Made by a program: the position numbers and the translations under genes. A DNA stretch of 64,000 nt from Affinundibacterium seohonense (lineage in GTDB: Bacteria > Pseudomonadota > Gammaproteobacteria > Burkholderiales > Burkholderiaceae_D): NCBI RefSeq assembly GCF_014284305.1, contig NZ_JACOFW010000020.1, positions 30,929 to 94,928 of the forward strand, given 5' to 3'. Numbering within the stretch: position 1 is the stretch's first letter; each line of letters starts with the position of its first letter. The notes beneath the pieces were generated by a model. That model worked only from the letters and a program-made list of their open reading frames with translations. It ran no database searches and had not been told where the DNA came from. Shown here one piece after another: positions 17,233 to 29,649 of this stretch.

Positions 17233-17952
17233 TTAAGCGGTCTTGAGCCAATTGCCTTTGAATAGAATTGGACCACTAGGTTTTTCCGGATTGCTTGAGC
17301 CACCTTTGGGTTCCAAACTGATCGCGAGTAATTGCGGTGTATCGCTGTTGACTTCCGCTGGAAGTGTAATACGCAATACATTTTTATCCGCAGTATCGCT
17401 GATGACACCCAGAGAGCGTATTTTGCCTTCTTTTGAAATCGACCAAAGCTCTAGGCTTTTGTCTGCAGCTAGCACAGGTTTATCAATGAAACGAAGCAAG
17501 ATTTGATGATGTTTGACATCACTAGAAATCACGGCGATAGGGCGTGCTTGATCATCTGATAAGGTGGCGACGTACAGATCAGGTGCAATACTTGGCTCTA
17601 GAGGTTTGATGACGAACACAGCCAACAGAATCAGCGCTGTACTCGCGATTAAACTAAAACTGCGCCAGAAATTGAGCGATTCCAAGAAATCAAATATTGC
17701 ATTCTTGCTTTGCATCGCTCCCAATTTGAGCTGTTGTTCGATATTGCGCCAAACCTGTGCTTGAGGCACTTGTTTGCGGCTAAATTCCATCATAGGCATA
17801 AGATGCTGCTCCCATTCTCTGACGACTTGTTGTAAGTGCGGATCGTTTATCAGCCAGTTGTGAAAGCGACGGCGTGCGCCACCACGCAATGTGCCGAGCA
17901 CATATTCGGCGGCTAGTTTGTGTTGTAGTCGCTTATTGTGTTGGATGTTCAT
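17233..17952 (-). CDS. RskA-type anti-sigma factor
   Basis: This 239-residue protein has an N-terminal cytosolic sigma-binding helix bundle (LAAEYVLGTLRGGARRRFHNWL, residues 13-34). One membrane segment (FSLIASTALILLAVFVI) lies at ~94-110. An extracytoplasmic RskA domain follows, with LYVATLSDDQARPIAVIS and ELWSISKEGKIRSLGVI. Such proteins sequester a partner ECF sigma factor until a signal, often oxidative, leads to release or proteolysis. The start overlaps the end of the upstream sigma factor gene by 4 bp, the usual translational coupling of sigma/anti-sigma pairs. Confidence 0.88.
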   Translation of the reverse strand: MNIQHNKRLQHKLAAEYVLGTLRGGARRRFHNWLINDPHLQQVVREWEQHLMPMMEFSRKQVPQAQVWRNIEQQLKLGAMQSKNAIFDFLESLNFWRSFSLIASTALILLAVFVIKPLEPSIAPDLYVATLSDDQARPIAVISSDVKHHQILLRFIDKPVLAADKSLELWSISKEGKIRSLGVISDTADKNVLRITLPAEVNSDTPQLLAISLEPKGGSSNPEKPSGPILFKGNWLKTA

Positions 17953-18593
17953 AGTTTTGCCCCCGCACCTGTGCCGTTGGCATGGTTAGCATTATTCGTA
18001 TTGAGACAAAGTCGGAGTTTTTCTAAGCCGCGTCGTATCCACGTTTTAATGGTTCCCATCGGTAATTGCATTTGTTCCGCGACTTCGCTATGGGATAAAT
18101 CATGAAAGTAAGCCAAGCTCATCGCTTGGCGATGTAGGCCTTCTAATTTTGTCATGCAGCGAGCAAGAGACGCAGCATCCTGACTGAGTTCTAATGCTTG
18201 TGCTGGCGTCGGATCGGCGCTTTCCATGGCTTGCCACACTTCAGCTTCGAATTGATCGGTGTCATAGCTCACATGCAAATGCTGGCCATTATTCAGTTTT
18301 CGCAGCAGATCAAAGGCGCGATTGCGCACGATCGTCGTCATCCACGTCATCGGTGAAGCAAGACTACTTTGATAGCTAGCAGCGTTATTCCAAATATTGA
18401 CGAAGCTTTCTTGTAAGACCTCTTCGGCTAATTCGCGGTTTTGTAAAATTCGCAAAATGAAGCTAAATAATTTAGCCGAGCTCGCCTCATATAAATCTCT
18501 GAAGGCTTTTGCATCTTGTTTGGCGACGGCGACTAGGCACAGATGTAAATGTGCCGGGTCGGTAGCTGGGGTCGGGGATTTTGAATTTGACAA
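17949..18593 (-). CDS. SigK-like ECF sigma factor
   Basis: This protein of about 214 residues has region 2 (AFRDLYEASSAKLFSFILRIL, then LAEEVLQESFVNIWNNA and WMTTIVRNRAFDLLRK) and region 4 (MSLAYFHDLSHSEVAEQMQLPMGTIKTWIRRGLEKLR). The frame continues to an ATG at 18677 that has no ribosome binding site. The TTG at 18593 has AAAGGA six bases upstream and gives a typical length, so I prefer it. Its product is presumably held inactive by the RskA-type membrane protein encoded next to it. Confidence 0.85.
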   Translation of the reverse strand: MSNSKSPTPATDPAHLHLCLVAVAKQDAKAFRDLYEASSAKLFSFILRILQNRELAEEVLQESFVNIWNNAASYQSSLASPMTWMTTIVRNRAFDLLRKLNNGQHLHVSYDTDQFEAEVWQAMESADPTPAQALELSQDAASLARCMTKLEGLHRQAMSLAYFHDLSHSEVAEQMQLPMGTIKTWIRRGLEKLRLCLNTNNANHANGTGAGAKL

Positions 18594-18859
18594 GAGATGT
18601 CCTTTATTGAAGTCGGTTATGTTCAAGACCGGTAGCTGACAAGGTTTAATGAGGACTGGTAGCGCTTGGTGCAGCATGCGGGGTGCATATAACTTATACG
18701 GCTACAAGTCCGAATCGGATGCAAGAAATGTCAATTTATTTTTTGATCTTTTTCCTAGGTGAGCAATTTGGCTGCGAATTAATTAGCTAGGTAATATCTT
18801 GATTTTGCACAATTTTGTGTCAATTCGTTTACTTGATTCTGGGGCAAAAGCGGGTCAAA

Positions 18860-19471
18860 TTATTTTGATTTTGGATTGATACGGCTCATTACCCAAAAGT
18901 CACGCGACTGCCCACGCACTTGTTTGTAGCTCTTGAGTAAACCTTCGCGCTCAAAATCGCAGCGTTGCAATACTTGTAATGAGCGTGTATTGCTATCTAG
19001 CACGCAAGCTTGCACCCGCACCAAGTCGACTTTCTGATGTGCCCAGTTGGTCAAGCTACGACAAGCCGCAGTGACAATACCTTTTCCCCAATGGCTAGGA
19101 GATAGGTCGTAAGCAATTTCCGCACTCAAATGTTGTTGAGAGAAGGTATGAAAACCGATGGTACCTATTAATTGATCGTTGCAATCTGCAATGGCAAATT
19201 TGATTTGTGCCAAGTTCTGCGACCAGTCTTGATTCTGAACGAATTGTTGTAAATTTTGCGGGGAATTGACTTGCCAGCTCCAGTGTTCGGTCACCGCCGA
19301 CTGTTTAAGATAGTCGCACCACGTGGCTAAGTCATCGGTTCGAATCGTTCGTAAATGATATCCGCTGATTTCGAGCTCTGGCAGTGGATGCGCGGTAAAG
19401 GGATTCGGCGACAATTTACTCAAGCCTAGGGGTAAATGCGAGTAGTGAGAGCTGCTTTGACGGTAATTCAT
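18860..19471 (-). CDS. GNAT-family N-acetyltransferase (RimJ/RimL-like)
   Basis: This 203-residue protein has the GNAT core: the IRTDDLATWCDYL start strand, QLIGTIGFHTF, the acetyl-CoA-binding LSPSHWGKGIVTAACRSLTNWA (motif A), and LDSNTRSLQVLQRCDFEREGLLKSY (motif B), which is typical of RimJ/RimL-type acetyltransferases. The substrate, a protein N-terminus or a small amine, is unknown. It is divergent from pyrG, with a ~200-bp intergenic region that should hold both promoters. Confidence 0.85.
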   Translation of the reverse strand: MNYRQSSSHYSHLPLGLSKLSPNPFTAHPLPELEISGYHLRTIRTDDLATWCDYLKQSAVTEHWSWQVNSPQNLQQFVQNQDWSQNLAQIKFAIADCNDQLIGTIGFHTFSQQHLSAEIAYDLSPSHWGKGIVTAACRSLTNWAHQKVDLVRVQACVLDSNTRSLQVLQRCDFEREGLLKSYKQVRGQSRDFWVMSRINPKSK

Positions 19472-19635
19472 TTTCTTGTTGATCCTAATGTTTGCTGTTG
19501 GTCGTGGTAAACGCCAACACTTCTAAGGTTTTTCTTACACTTTGGGAGAATTAAATATAGAAAATTTATCATTCATTCGTGTTTGTCTCAAGCGAAAAAA
19601 GTCTTATCCGCGACGTGCGCCGCAGGGCATCATGA

Positions 19636-21327
<1,692 letters not shown>

Positions 21328-21338
21328 AGGAAAACAGC

Positions 21339-22193
21339 ATGAAATTATGTGGATTTGACGTTGGTCTGGATCAGCCATTCTTTTTGATCGCCGGTCCATG
21401 TGTGATCGAGTCGCATCAAATGGCGATGGATACTGCTGGTGCATTAAAAGAAATCACAACTGAGTTGGGTATTCCTTTCATCTACAAATCGTCGTTTGAT
21501 AAAGCGAATCGGTCTTCCGGTACGTCTTTCCGCGGTTTAGGTATGGAAAAAGGTTTGGAAATTTTGGCGGATGTAAAAAAGCAATTAAACGTCCACGTCC
21601 TCACCGATATCCATGCGATAGATGAAATTAAACCAGTCGCAGCGGTAGTCGATGTTTTGCAAACGCCAGCGTTCTTGTGTCGTCAGACCGATTTCATTCA
21701 AGCTTGTGCGCAATCTGGCAAACCAGTGAATATCAAAAAAGGTCAGTTTTTAGCACCGCACGATATGATTAATGTCATCGCGAAAGCGCGTTTGGCTGCA
21801 AAAGAAGCCGGTCTGCCAGAAGATAATTTCATGGCTTGCGAACGTGGCGTATCCTTTGGTTACAATAACCTTGTATCGGATATGCGCTCACTCGCCATCA
21901 TGCGTGAAACCAATTGCCCAGTCGTGTTTGATGCGACGCATTCCGTGCAATTGCCAGGTGGTCAAGGTACCTCATCTGGTGGTCAGCGTGAGTTCGTTCC
22001 TGTGTTAGCGCGTGCCGCAGTGGCGGTAGGTATCTCAGGCTTGTTCATGGAGACGCATCCAAATCCAGCGCAAGCAATGTCAGATGGTCCGAACGCGGTA
22101 CCACTCGGACGTATGAAGGAATTGCTAGCGACCTTGTTAGATTTAGATCGTATCGTCAAGAAAAACGGATTTTTAGAATCCAGCTTTAATTAA
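21339..22193 (+). CDS. kdsA: 3-deoxy-8-phosphooctulonate synthase
   Basis: This 284-residue TIM-barrel enzyme condenses phosphoenolpyruvate with arabinose 5-phosphate to KDO 8-phosphate for the lipopolysaccharide inner core. Conserved stretches are [44 protein letters not shown] and [18 protein letters not shown] lies just before the ATG. It is downstream of pyrG in one transcription unit that ends at a strong terminator. Confidence 0.97.
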   Translation: MKLCGFDVGLDQPFFLIAGPCVIESHQMAMDTAGALKEITTELGIPFIYKSSFDKANRSSGTSFRGLGMEKGLEILADVKKQLNVHVLTDIHAIDEIKPVAAVVDVLQTPAFLCRQTDFIQACAQSGKPVNIKKGQFLAPHDMINVIAKARLAAKEAGLPEDNFMACERGVSFGYNNLVSDMRSLAIMRETNCPVVFDATHSVQLPGGQGTSSGGQREFVPVLARAAVAVGISGLFMETHPNPAQAMSDGPNAVPLGRMKELLATLLDLDRIVKKNGFLESSFN

Positions 22194-22201
22194 GACTAAA
22201 T

Positions 22202-22240
22202 GCCTCGCTAATCTTAATCGCTTAGCGAGGCAATTTTTTA
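22202..22240 (+). terminator. Intrinsic terminator after kdsA
   Basis: GCCTCGCTAA pairs perfectly with TTAGCGAGGC across a 10-base loop and is followed by AATTTTTTA. It begins 8 bp after the kdsA stop and separates the pyrG-kdsA unit from eno. Confidence 0.88.
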
Positions 22241-22437
22241 TCTTCGGTTTCAAAGTAGAAGTGAATGAAGATCGCTGCAAAACCATAAATGTGTTTTGAA
22301 GAAGAAACTCGGTGCAGACAAAATGAGATACTCGATTTGCATGCGCGGTTTCTGCAAAATCGGACCCGATAGTTTGTGATTTTTGTACCAGACTGGAAAC
22401 CAATATTTTTGTTATTTGATTGTTTAGGAGAATTTGA

Positions 22438-23721
<1,284 letters not shown>

Positions 23722-23764
23722 TCGCATTTAGAGAAGTTAGTTAATGTCGTGAATTAATGTCGTA

Positions 23765-23792
23765 AAAAAGGGGAAGTCAGCTTCCCCTTTTT
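23765..23792 (+). terminator. Intrinsic terminator after eno
   Basis: AAAAAGGGGAAG pairs with CTTCCCCTTTTT across a TCAG loop. The A-rich and T-rich arms would allow termination on either strand. It lies between eno and ftsB. Confidence 0.85.
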
Positions 23793-23840
23793 ATCGTTAT
23801 GAAATATAGTCAAATTTTTTTGACCTTCACCTAAGATCGC

Positions 23841-24167
23841 ATGCGTCTAATTACCATCGCCTTATTAGCTTTGTTACTCCTGATCCAGTTTCCGCTGTGG
23901 TTAGGGAAGGGCGGCTGGCTGCGTGTTTGGGAATTAGATAAACAAGTCAATGCAACGCACGCCAAGAATGAAGAACTAAAAGCGCGCAACGCTAAATTAG
24001 ATTCCGAAGTACAAGATTTAAAAAATGGCACAGCTGCTGTCGAAGAGCGTGCCCGCTTTGAACTAGGCATGATCAAGAAAGATGAAATCTTTGTTCAGAT
24101 TTTGGATGCCGGAAGCCAGGTTGAAAGTAAACCCCAAGTCATCAAACCTGCTGTTAAGAAGAATTGA
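23841..24167 (+). CDS. ftsB: Cell division protein FtsB
   Basis: This 108-residue protein has one N-terminal membrane segment ([18 protein letters not shown]). A periplasmic coiled coil follows ([23 protein letters not shown]), then the conserved [22 protein letters not shown]. This is the FtsB/DivIC layout; FtsB joins FtsL and FtsQ in the divisome. Its place directly after eno is the usual one in proteobacteria. It is slightly long for FtsB because of a Lys-rich tail. Confidence 0.92.
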   Translation: MRLITIALLALLLLIQFPLWLGKGGWLRVWELDKQVNATHAKNEELKARNAKLDSEVQDLKNGTAAVEERARFELGMIKKDEIFVQILDAGSQVESKPQVIKPAVKKN

Positions 24168-24222
24168 TCAAATTCTCTCTTCGTTTTACCTGCAGTCTCT
24201 TAGTTCCACGACTTTCTGAATA

Positions 24223-24238
24223 ACTCAAAATTTTGAGT
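24223..24238. repeat. 16-bp perfect palindrome downstream of ftsB
   Basis: ACTCAAAATTTTGAGT is a perfect 16-bp palindrome 13 bp before the GTG of the following open frame. It could be an operator or a weak hairpin. No repressor gene is nearby. Confidence 0.3.
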
Positions 24239-24251
24239 CGGACTCGGTTGA

Positions 24252-24701
24252 GTGAACCACCAAGCCATCAACCGACCATCGAGTTCCCACTTCAATGATG
24301 GAAGGCAAAATGCACGAATTTCCGCATCAATTGCGCCCAATCAAATCATCACAATACACTACAAAAGTGGGAAATACGTAGCAGATGGAACTTGGTCAGA
24401 TACGGCAGTCTCCAAGCAATGCGGCTCAGCGGTGCTGTTGCGGCGCATGGCAGAAGTTGGGCAGGTTGGGTTTATCGATCAGCCAGTGCCAAAACAAAAC
24501 TCGACTCCGATTGTTCCTATGTATGCAGTGACAAGCTCGAAAGACGTTGCTATCGTATTGCGCGTGGAGGAACTACAGAAGTGGCTCAACACCTTCCCTG
24601 GAATTTTTGTGAAAGTCGATGGCGTTCCTGGAGGGCGTACATCTGAGGCATATCGACGAGTGACGGGGTCTTATCTTCCGGGTGATCCAAGGGCTAGATA
24701 G
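24252..24701 (+). CDS. Hypothetical protein with peptidoglycan-binding-like C-terminus, possible fragment
   Basis: This 149-codon frame opens with a GTG and has no in-frame ATG until about residue 66, which makes the start doubtful. The C-terminal third (WLNTFPGIFVKVDGVPGG, then RTSEAYRRVTG and YLPGDPR) resembles the end of peptidoglycan-binding-domain proteins, where a DGxPGxRTxxA motif is usual. The N-terminal half is Ser/Asn/Gln-rich and unrecognised. It may be the remnant of a longer gene inserted between ftsB and waaC. It overlaps nothing and is followed by another small frame. Confidence 0.45.
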   Translation: MNHQAINRPSSSHFNDGRQNARISASIAPNQIITIHYKSGKYVADGTWSDTAVSKQCGSAVLLRRMAEVGQVGFIDQPVPKQNSTPIVPMYAVTSSKDVAIVLRVEELQKWLNTFPGIFVKVDGVPGGRTSEAYRRVTGSYLPGDPRAR

Positions 24702-24702
24702 A

Positions 24703-24855
24703 ATGGGAATCAAGACGCCGAAGAATAAGCCGCACTTCGAACGTCTGACAATAGAAGCTGGTGAAAAAGATTCGGTAGTGACAGCACTATCAAATGCTAT
24801 TTCTGCTGCACGTGACAGGTATTCCAAATTAAAGGTAATGCCTGCCGATCAATAG
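24703..24855 (+). CDS. Small hypothetical protein, 50 residues
   Basis: A short frame starts one base after the stop of the preceding hypothetical gene, with the ATG in TAGAATGGGA. The product begins MGIKTPKNKPHFERLTIEAG and ends in a helix-prone DRYSKLKVMPADQ. I do not recognise it. Its tight spacing with the preceding frame suggests a real two-gene unit, or two relics of one insertion. Confidence 0.35.
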   Translation: MGIKTPKNKPHFERLTIEAGEKDSVVTALSNAISAARDRYSKLKVMPADQ

Positions 24856-24869
24856 AATGCGAACGTGTC

Positions 24870-25856
24870 CTAGTTCGATTTTTTAGCTAGAAGGCGTTCG
24901 AACGCAATTTCTACTTCCGCCACGCTAGGTGGTGAACCTTTATCGCCAAGATTGATGATTTTGTCCGACCAGTTTCCTTCAGTTTTCCACTTTGGCGAGT
25001 CACAATAAATTTCTATGGTCGGTGTTTCGTAGGCCGCTGCGATGTGAACTAAACCTGTATCAACGCCGATCACTAAAGCCGCACGTTGTGCTAACACAGT
25101 CGCTTCTTGCATAGACAGCTTCGGTAACACTTGCGCATTGCTCATGTGCTCCGCCATCGCTTCGGCTTCAAGTTTTTCGGCGGCACTTCCCCACGGAAGT
25201 AAAATTGGCCATTCAGTTACCTGTAAGTCACGAGCTGTGCCTATCCAATTATTTCGTGGCCATTTTTTAGACTCACCCGCAGTACCGTGAAAGAAAACGA
25301 TATAGGGCGATGCCGGCATCCAATCGGGTTGTAAATCGAGTTTTTGCAAACCAAAACTTGCTGGTGTATCGACCTGATAATTGAGTGCTGCAGCCGCTAC
25401 TAGCCGTCCACGTAAAACCGCGTGAGTGCGGCGGTCGACCGGAATACTTAAGTCGTGGAAAATTCTTGAAATGCCTTCATAGCCTGAACCTTCTGTACCA
25501 TTCGCTAAACCGACCTTACGCCCATTCGGCGCTTTGCGTGCCATGCCCATGATGATGCCGGTTTTTAACAATCCTTGCGTATCAAAGATGAAATCGTAAG
25601 CCTCTTCACGCAGGGTGCGATAAAAATGTTTTATCTCTGCGCGGGTTTCCTTATTTCCCAAACTTTTACGCCAACGACGTTGTGCATAGGCGATGACTTT
25701 GTTAACACTGGGCTGGAGTTTGACCAGATTGACATAGGCTTCTTCGACCACCCAATCGATTTGTGCATTTGGGTAGAGGGCTTTAATATCATCCACCATC
25801 GGCATATTGTGGAGTACATCACCTAAGGAAGAGACGCGTATCAGTAGTATTTTCAA
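24870..25856 (-). CDS. waaC: Lipopolysaccharide heptosyltransferase I
   Basis: This 328-residue GT9-family enzyme starts MKILLIRVSSLGDVLHNMP, the classic heptosyltransferase I N-terminus. It contains FDTQGLLKTGIIMGMARK, FFHGTAGESKKWP and the donor-binding VIGVDTGLVHIAAAYETPTIEIY. It adds the first L-glycero-D-manno-heptose to KDO on the cytosolic face of the inner membrane. It lies at the 3' end of the polysaccharide locus, separated from the GT4 gene by ~136 bp. Confidence 0.95.
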   Translation of the reverse strand: MKILLIRVSSLGDVLHNMPMVDDIKALYPNAQIDWVVEEAYVNLVKLQPSVNKVIAYAQRRWRKSLGNKETRAEIKHFYRTLREEAYDFIFDTQGLLKTGIIMGMARKAPNGRKVGLANGTEGSGYEGISRIFHDLSIPVDRRTHAVLRGRLVAAAALNYQVDTPASFGLQKLDLQPDWMPASPYIVFFHGTAGESKKWPRNNWIGTARDLQVTEWPILLPWGSAAEKLEAEAMAEHMSNAQVLPKLSMQEATVLAQRAALVIGVDTGLVHIAAAYETPTIEIYCDSPKWKTEGNWSDKIINLGDKGSPPSVAEVEIAFERLLAKKSN

Positions 25857-25992
25857 TTTATGTGCAGATGCTTAGTGTTTATTTAATGGCTAGTGTTTAG
25901 GCTGAAATGTGAGCTTTTCGCACTTCAAAAATTAAATTCTCAACGCAAAATTGGTGAGAACTGAGAATGTTGATCGCTTTCATCTGCTGTGC

Positions 25993-27150
25993 TTATTTTT
26001 GATAGGTTGCGGATGTCGTGATATAAAAATCTCTTAAGGCTGCATAGAGAATGTCAGCCGAAAAATACTGATCGACTCTGGATTTGGCAGCCAATCCCAT
26101 CGTTTGTCGGAGTGATTGATCAGCGATGATTAATTCAAGTGCTTGTACAAATTCAGGGATATTTCCAAACTCATATAATATTCCAGTTTCGTCTTCTGAA
26201 ACAGAGTCAATTAAACCAGGAATGCGAGAGCCGACAGTGGGAACACCCATTGCTGCAGCGTCAATGACGATAGAACCAAAGCCTTCCCGATGGCTAGGCA
26301 AGCACAACACGTCCGTGATTGCTAAATAAACTTCATGATTATTGACATGGCCGACTTCAATGACGTCGTTAAAAAGTGTTGGCTTGGTTTTGCGCAAATT
26401 GGCGATTTCACCGTCTTCATCCGGGCCAATAAATAGGAGTTTAATGTTGTGATCTGGATTGGGTAGTCGGGCAAATGCATGCAACATATCAATGGCGCCT
26501 TTATCACGCGTTTTTCGCGCAATAAATGAGAGCACAATATGGGTTTTTGTTATCTTCAGGCTTTGTCTTAATTTTTCAGCGGCGGGCGCTAGGTCTTGGT
26601 GGTTAAAACGACTAAGGTCAACCCCAGAAAGTGAGCCTTTGGACAAAACGGGCAATGCTTGACTTTGATAGCTTATGCCATGTTGAAGTAAGAAATCTGA
26701 TTGTGACAAACTGTCGGTTAAGCATCGTTGATTCAAAAAATTAATGAATCGATCGATCGCATAAAAAAAGCTTTTAGAAAAACCTTTTTGTGTAGCCCAA
26801 GTTTGACCTGTAAATGTATGGATGCGCACCGGTACACGTGCCAGACATCCGGCAATAGTCGTGAGTAAGCCAGCTTTCGGCATGATGGAATGAACCACAT
26901 CCGGCTGGTATTTACGTAAGAATCGATAAAGGGAAATCAGAGCGGTGAAATCCTTGAAGACACTGTACTTACGATTAATATCAATATCGACAAATTGAAT
27001 TGCCGGATACAAGGCTTGATTCGCCGACACGTTTTGTCCTACGACACAAACGTCAAAATCGGCAGATATTCTTTTTAAGGTGTTATTTAAGTGCCATGGG
27101 ACTACATAGGATGCAGTCACAACTCTCACTACTTTTAATTTCTTGCTCAC
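25993..27150 (-). CDS. GT4-family glycosyltransferase
   Basis: This 385-residue protein has the GT-B fold of family 4. The N-terminal domain contains HSIMPKAGLLTTIAGCLARVPVRIHTFTG. The C-terminal donor domain contains LSFIARKTRDKGAIDMLHAFARL, LFIGPDEDGE and the EX7E-like signature region VLCLPSHREGFGSIVIDAAAMGVPTVGSRIPG. It transfers a sugar from a nucleotide donor during assembly of the repeat unit in the cytosol. The specific sugar cannot be told. It is the only non-heptosyl glycosyltransferase seen in the locus. Confidence 0.88.
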   Translation of the reverse strand: MSKKLKVVRVVTASYVVPWHLNNTLKRISADFDVCVVGQNVSANQALYPAIQFVDIDINRKYSVFKDFTALISLYRFLRKYQPDVVHSIMPKAGLLTTIAGCLARVPVRIHTFTGQTWATQKGFSKSFFYAIDRFINFLNQRCLTDSLSQSDFLLQHGISYQSQALPVLSKGSLSGVDLSRFNHQDLAPAAEKLRQSLKITKTHIVLSFIARKTRDKGAIDMLHAFARLPNPDHNIKLLFIGPDEDGEIANLRKTKPTLFNDVIEVGHVNNHEVYLAITDVLCLPSHREGFGSIVIDAAAMGVPTVGSRIPGLIDSVSEDETGILYEFGNIPEFVQALELIIADQSLRQTMGLAAKSRVDQYFSADILYAALRDFYITTSATYQK

Positions 27151-27213
27151 AAAAATTTATTCCCGCATAAAAGTTGAGTGGCACGCTGTAATTGATAAAT
27201 TTCAAAAAAATGA

Positions 27214-28149
27214 TTAATTCTTGTGCTCCGTTATCATTTCCGCTAAACCCTCTTGCATTGATATGACATGATGATATTGCAAATCATTTTCAATTTTGTG
27301 AATTGGGTAATACGTTTTATTGCTTAACGCATCTATCCTTGACGATGTTAATGGTAACTTAGGTATCCATCCTAAGCAGGCAACGATAGCGCGCATGGGT
27401 TTTTCCGGAAATCGTAAAGTTGGTGCTTTTTGATTTAATAATGAAGAAATGATGTCGACAAATTCTTCTAGGGTACGGTAATCAGAGATGTTATAGATTT
27501 GCCCTTTGGCCTGTGGTGAAGTGCCGCACAAATAAAGCGCCTCGACGACGTTGTTCACATGCACATAGTTGGCAGATGCACCTTTGGCACCAATAAAGAC
27601 AAACAGACCTTTTTTGATCATGCCGATCAGACTGCGTAAAGACTGATTTGACATGCCTGTGCCATACACAATCGATGGTCGTAATACGACGCTCTCAAAG
27701 GCACCGCTGTTGCTTGCTGAGATGACTAAGGCATCCGATTTTGCTTTCGTCACTTCATACATGCCTGAAGGATTGAGCGTTGAGTTCTCGTCGATCATAC
27801 ATTGTCGATTTAATCCATATGCACCCACGCTACTCAATTGCACCCATCTTCTGATCTTTCCAGTCGCCATTTTGATCAGTAAGCCAGTGCCATCTAGGTG
27901 AATTGCCTCCATGCGACTTTCATCACGAATCTCTCCGGCACAGTGATAAAGAACATCAACTTGATCTAGAAAAGAGGACATATTTTCGGCCCGTGTTAAA
28001 TCGCCAGAAAACCAACGCACCTCTGCAGGAAGATTGGCCAATTGCGGGTCTCGACGTGAAAACACTCGTACTTCGTCACCATTAGTCAGATGACGCAAGA
28101 CCAGCTTACGACCAATGAAACCTGTTCCACCCGTAATTCCGACAATCAA
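27214..28149 (-). CDS. NAD(P)-dependent sugar epimerase/dehydratase (extended SDR)
   Basis: This 311-residue protein has a Rossmann fold. GITGGTGFIGRKLV binds the nucleotide. The catalytic pair is in YEVTKAKSDALV (YxxxK), preceded by QLSSVGAYG. Such enzymes interconvert or dehydrate nucleotide sugars in the cytosol. It is one of two small epimerase-like genes in the locus, and its substrate is not evident. It lies between the GT4 gene and the phosphomannomutase gene, 64 and 78 bp from each. Confidence 0.85.
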   Translation of the reverse strand: MIVGITGGTGFIGRKLVLRHLTNGDEVRVFSRRDPQLANLPAEVRWFSGDLTRAENMSSFLDQVDVLYHCAGEIRDESRMEAIHLDGTGLLIKMATGKIRRWVQLSSVGAYGLNRQCMIDENSTLNPSGMYEVTKAKSDALVISASNSGAFESVVLRPSIVYGTGMSNQSLRSLIGMIKKGLFVFIGAKGASANYVHVNNVVEALYLCGTSPQAKGQIYNISDYRTLEEFVDIISSLLNQKAPTLRFPEKPMRAIVACLGWIPKLPLTSSRIDALSNKTYYPIHKIENDLQYHHVISMQEGLAEMITEHKN

Positions 28150-28227
28150 AAGATACCTCGCAATAATAATTTTTCGTGATGATTGAGTCGCCTATCAAGC
28201 GGCTATCGAAGCAATTATATGTGATTC

Positions 28228-29604
28228 TTAATACGGCAAAACTGCATCCGGCTTGACTGCCAGAATCGCTGTTTTTAATGCTGCCTGAATCCGTACCAAA
28301 GCCTCCGGTGTCTCTGCTTCAAAACGCATCACAATCACCGGTGTGGTGTTCGATGAACGGGCTAAGCCAAAGCCATCTGGGTATTCCACACGTAGACCAT
28401 CAATATTAATGATTTCAGTCGAGCCTGGAAAATTCGCATTTTTTTGCATTGCTGCAATGATGGCAAAATTTTCACCTTCATTCAATTTTAATTGCAACTC
28501 TGGGGTGCTGGTCGATTGTGGTAAGTCATTGAGTGTCGCCGTCATGTCGGCCACTTTACTCAGAATTTCCAATAATCGGGCACCAGCGTACATGCCGTCA
28601 TCAAAGCCGTACCAGCGGTCTTTAAAGAAGACGTGACCACTCATTTCACCGCCCAAAGGGGAGCCAGTTTCTTTGAGTTTGGCTTTGACCAAGGAGTGAC
28701 CTGTTTTCCACATCAGCGGAACGCCGCCATGATCCTTGATCCAGCTGGACAAATGACGCGTGCATTTTACGTCATACAATATTTGTTCGCCTGGATGGCG
28801 ACTCAAGACATCGGCGGCAAACAACATCAATTGACGATCTGGATAAATGATTTGCCCATCTTTTGTCACCACGCCTAGACGATCACCGTCGCCGTCAAAA
28901 GCCAGCCCAATTTCCGCATCGCCAGTTTGTAAACAATGTATCAGATCTTGCAGGTTTTCTGGATGCGCGGGATCGGGATGGTGATTAGGGAAATTGCCAT
29001 CAACTTCGCAAAATAATTCGGTCACTTCGCAACCCATGGCACGGTACAAATCACCGGCGAAAGCCCCAGCAACACCATTGCCACAATCGATTGCGATCTT
29101 GATCTTACGCGTGAGTTTGACATCACTGACGATGCGTTCTAAATAGGCGGCTTTGATATCATGCGTGCTATAAGTTCCTTCGCCGACTGCAAAATCCTGC
29201 GCCACGATGCGGTCGTACAACGCGAGTATCGTATCGCCATAAATCGCTTCACCAGCGAGCACCATTTTGAACCCGTTGTAGTCCGGTGGATTATGGCTGC
29301 CTGTGACCATGATGCCGGAAGTCGCGCCGAGCACATGGGTGCCAAAATACACCATGGGCGTTGCGACAACGCCGAGATCAATGACATTGACACCTGTAGC
29401 TTGTAATCCTTTTGCCAGTGCTTCTGCTAATGATGGTCCAGATAAACGGCCATCGCGACCGATCACAACCGTCTTCTCGCCTTTGGCGAGCGCGGCACTA
29501 CCGAAGGCTTGCCCAATCGCGTAAGCGACGTCAGCATCCAACGTTTTATCAATGATGCCGCGGATGTCGTAGGCTTTAAAAATACTCTTGGAAAGTAGGG
29601 ACAT
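28228..29604 (-). CDS. manB: Phosphomannomutase/phosphoglucomutase
   Basis: This 458-residue alpha-D-phosphohexomutase has SIFKAYDIRGIID at the N-terminus, the phosphoserine loop in VTGSHNPPDYNGFK, the Mg site AFDGDGDRLGVV, the sugar-binding GGEMSGHVFF, and the phosphate-binding GLARSSNTTP. It interconverts hexose 6- and 1-phosphates (mannose and glucose), feeding GDP-mannose and the glucose 1-phosphate used by RfbA. The symbol is by function; related genes are called algC or manB. A long palindromic repeat lies just upstream. Confidence 0.92.
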   Translation of the reverse strand: MSLLSKSIFKAYDIRGIIDKTLDADVAYAIGQAFGSAALAKGEKTVVIGRDGRLSGPSLAEALAKGLQATGVNVIDLGVVATPMVYFGTHVLGATSGIMVTGSHNPPDYNGFKMVLAGEAIYGDTILALYDRIVAQDFAVGEGTYSTHDIKAAYLERIVSDVKLTRKIKIAIDCGNGVAGAFAGDLYRAMGCEVTELFCEVDGNFPNHHPDPAHPENLQDLIHCLQTGDAEIGLAFDGDGDRLGVVTKDGQIIYPDRQLMLFAADVLSRHPGEQILYDVKCTRHLSSWIKDHGGVPLMWKTGHSLVKAKLKETGSPLGGEMSGHVFFKDRWYGFDDGMYAGARLLEILSKVADMTATLNDLPQSTSTPELQLKLNEGENFAIIAAMQKNANFPGSTEIINIDGLRVEYPDGFGLARSSNTTPVIVMRFEAETPEALVRIQAALKTAILAVKPDAVLPY

Positions 29605-29649
29605 AATGTTCTCTATCTAAAAAATACGAATTTTTTTGAAAGGCTTTGC

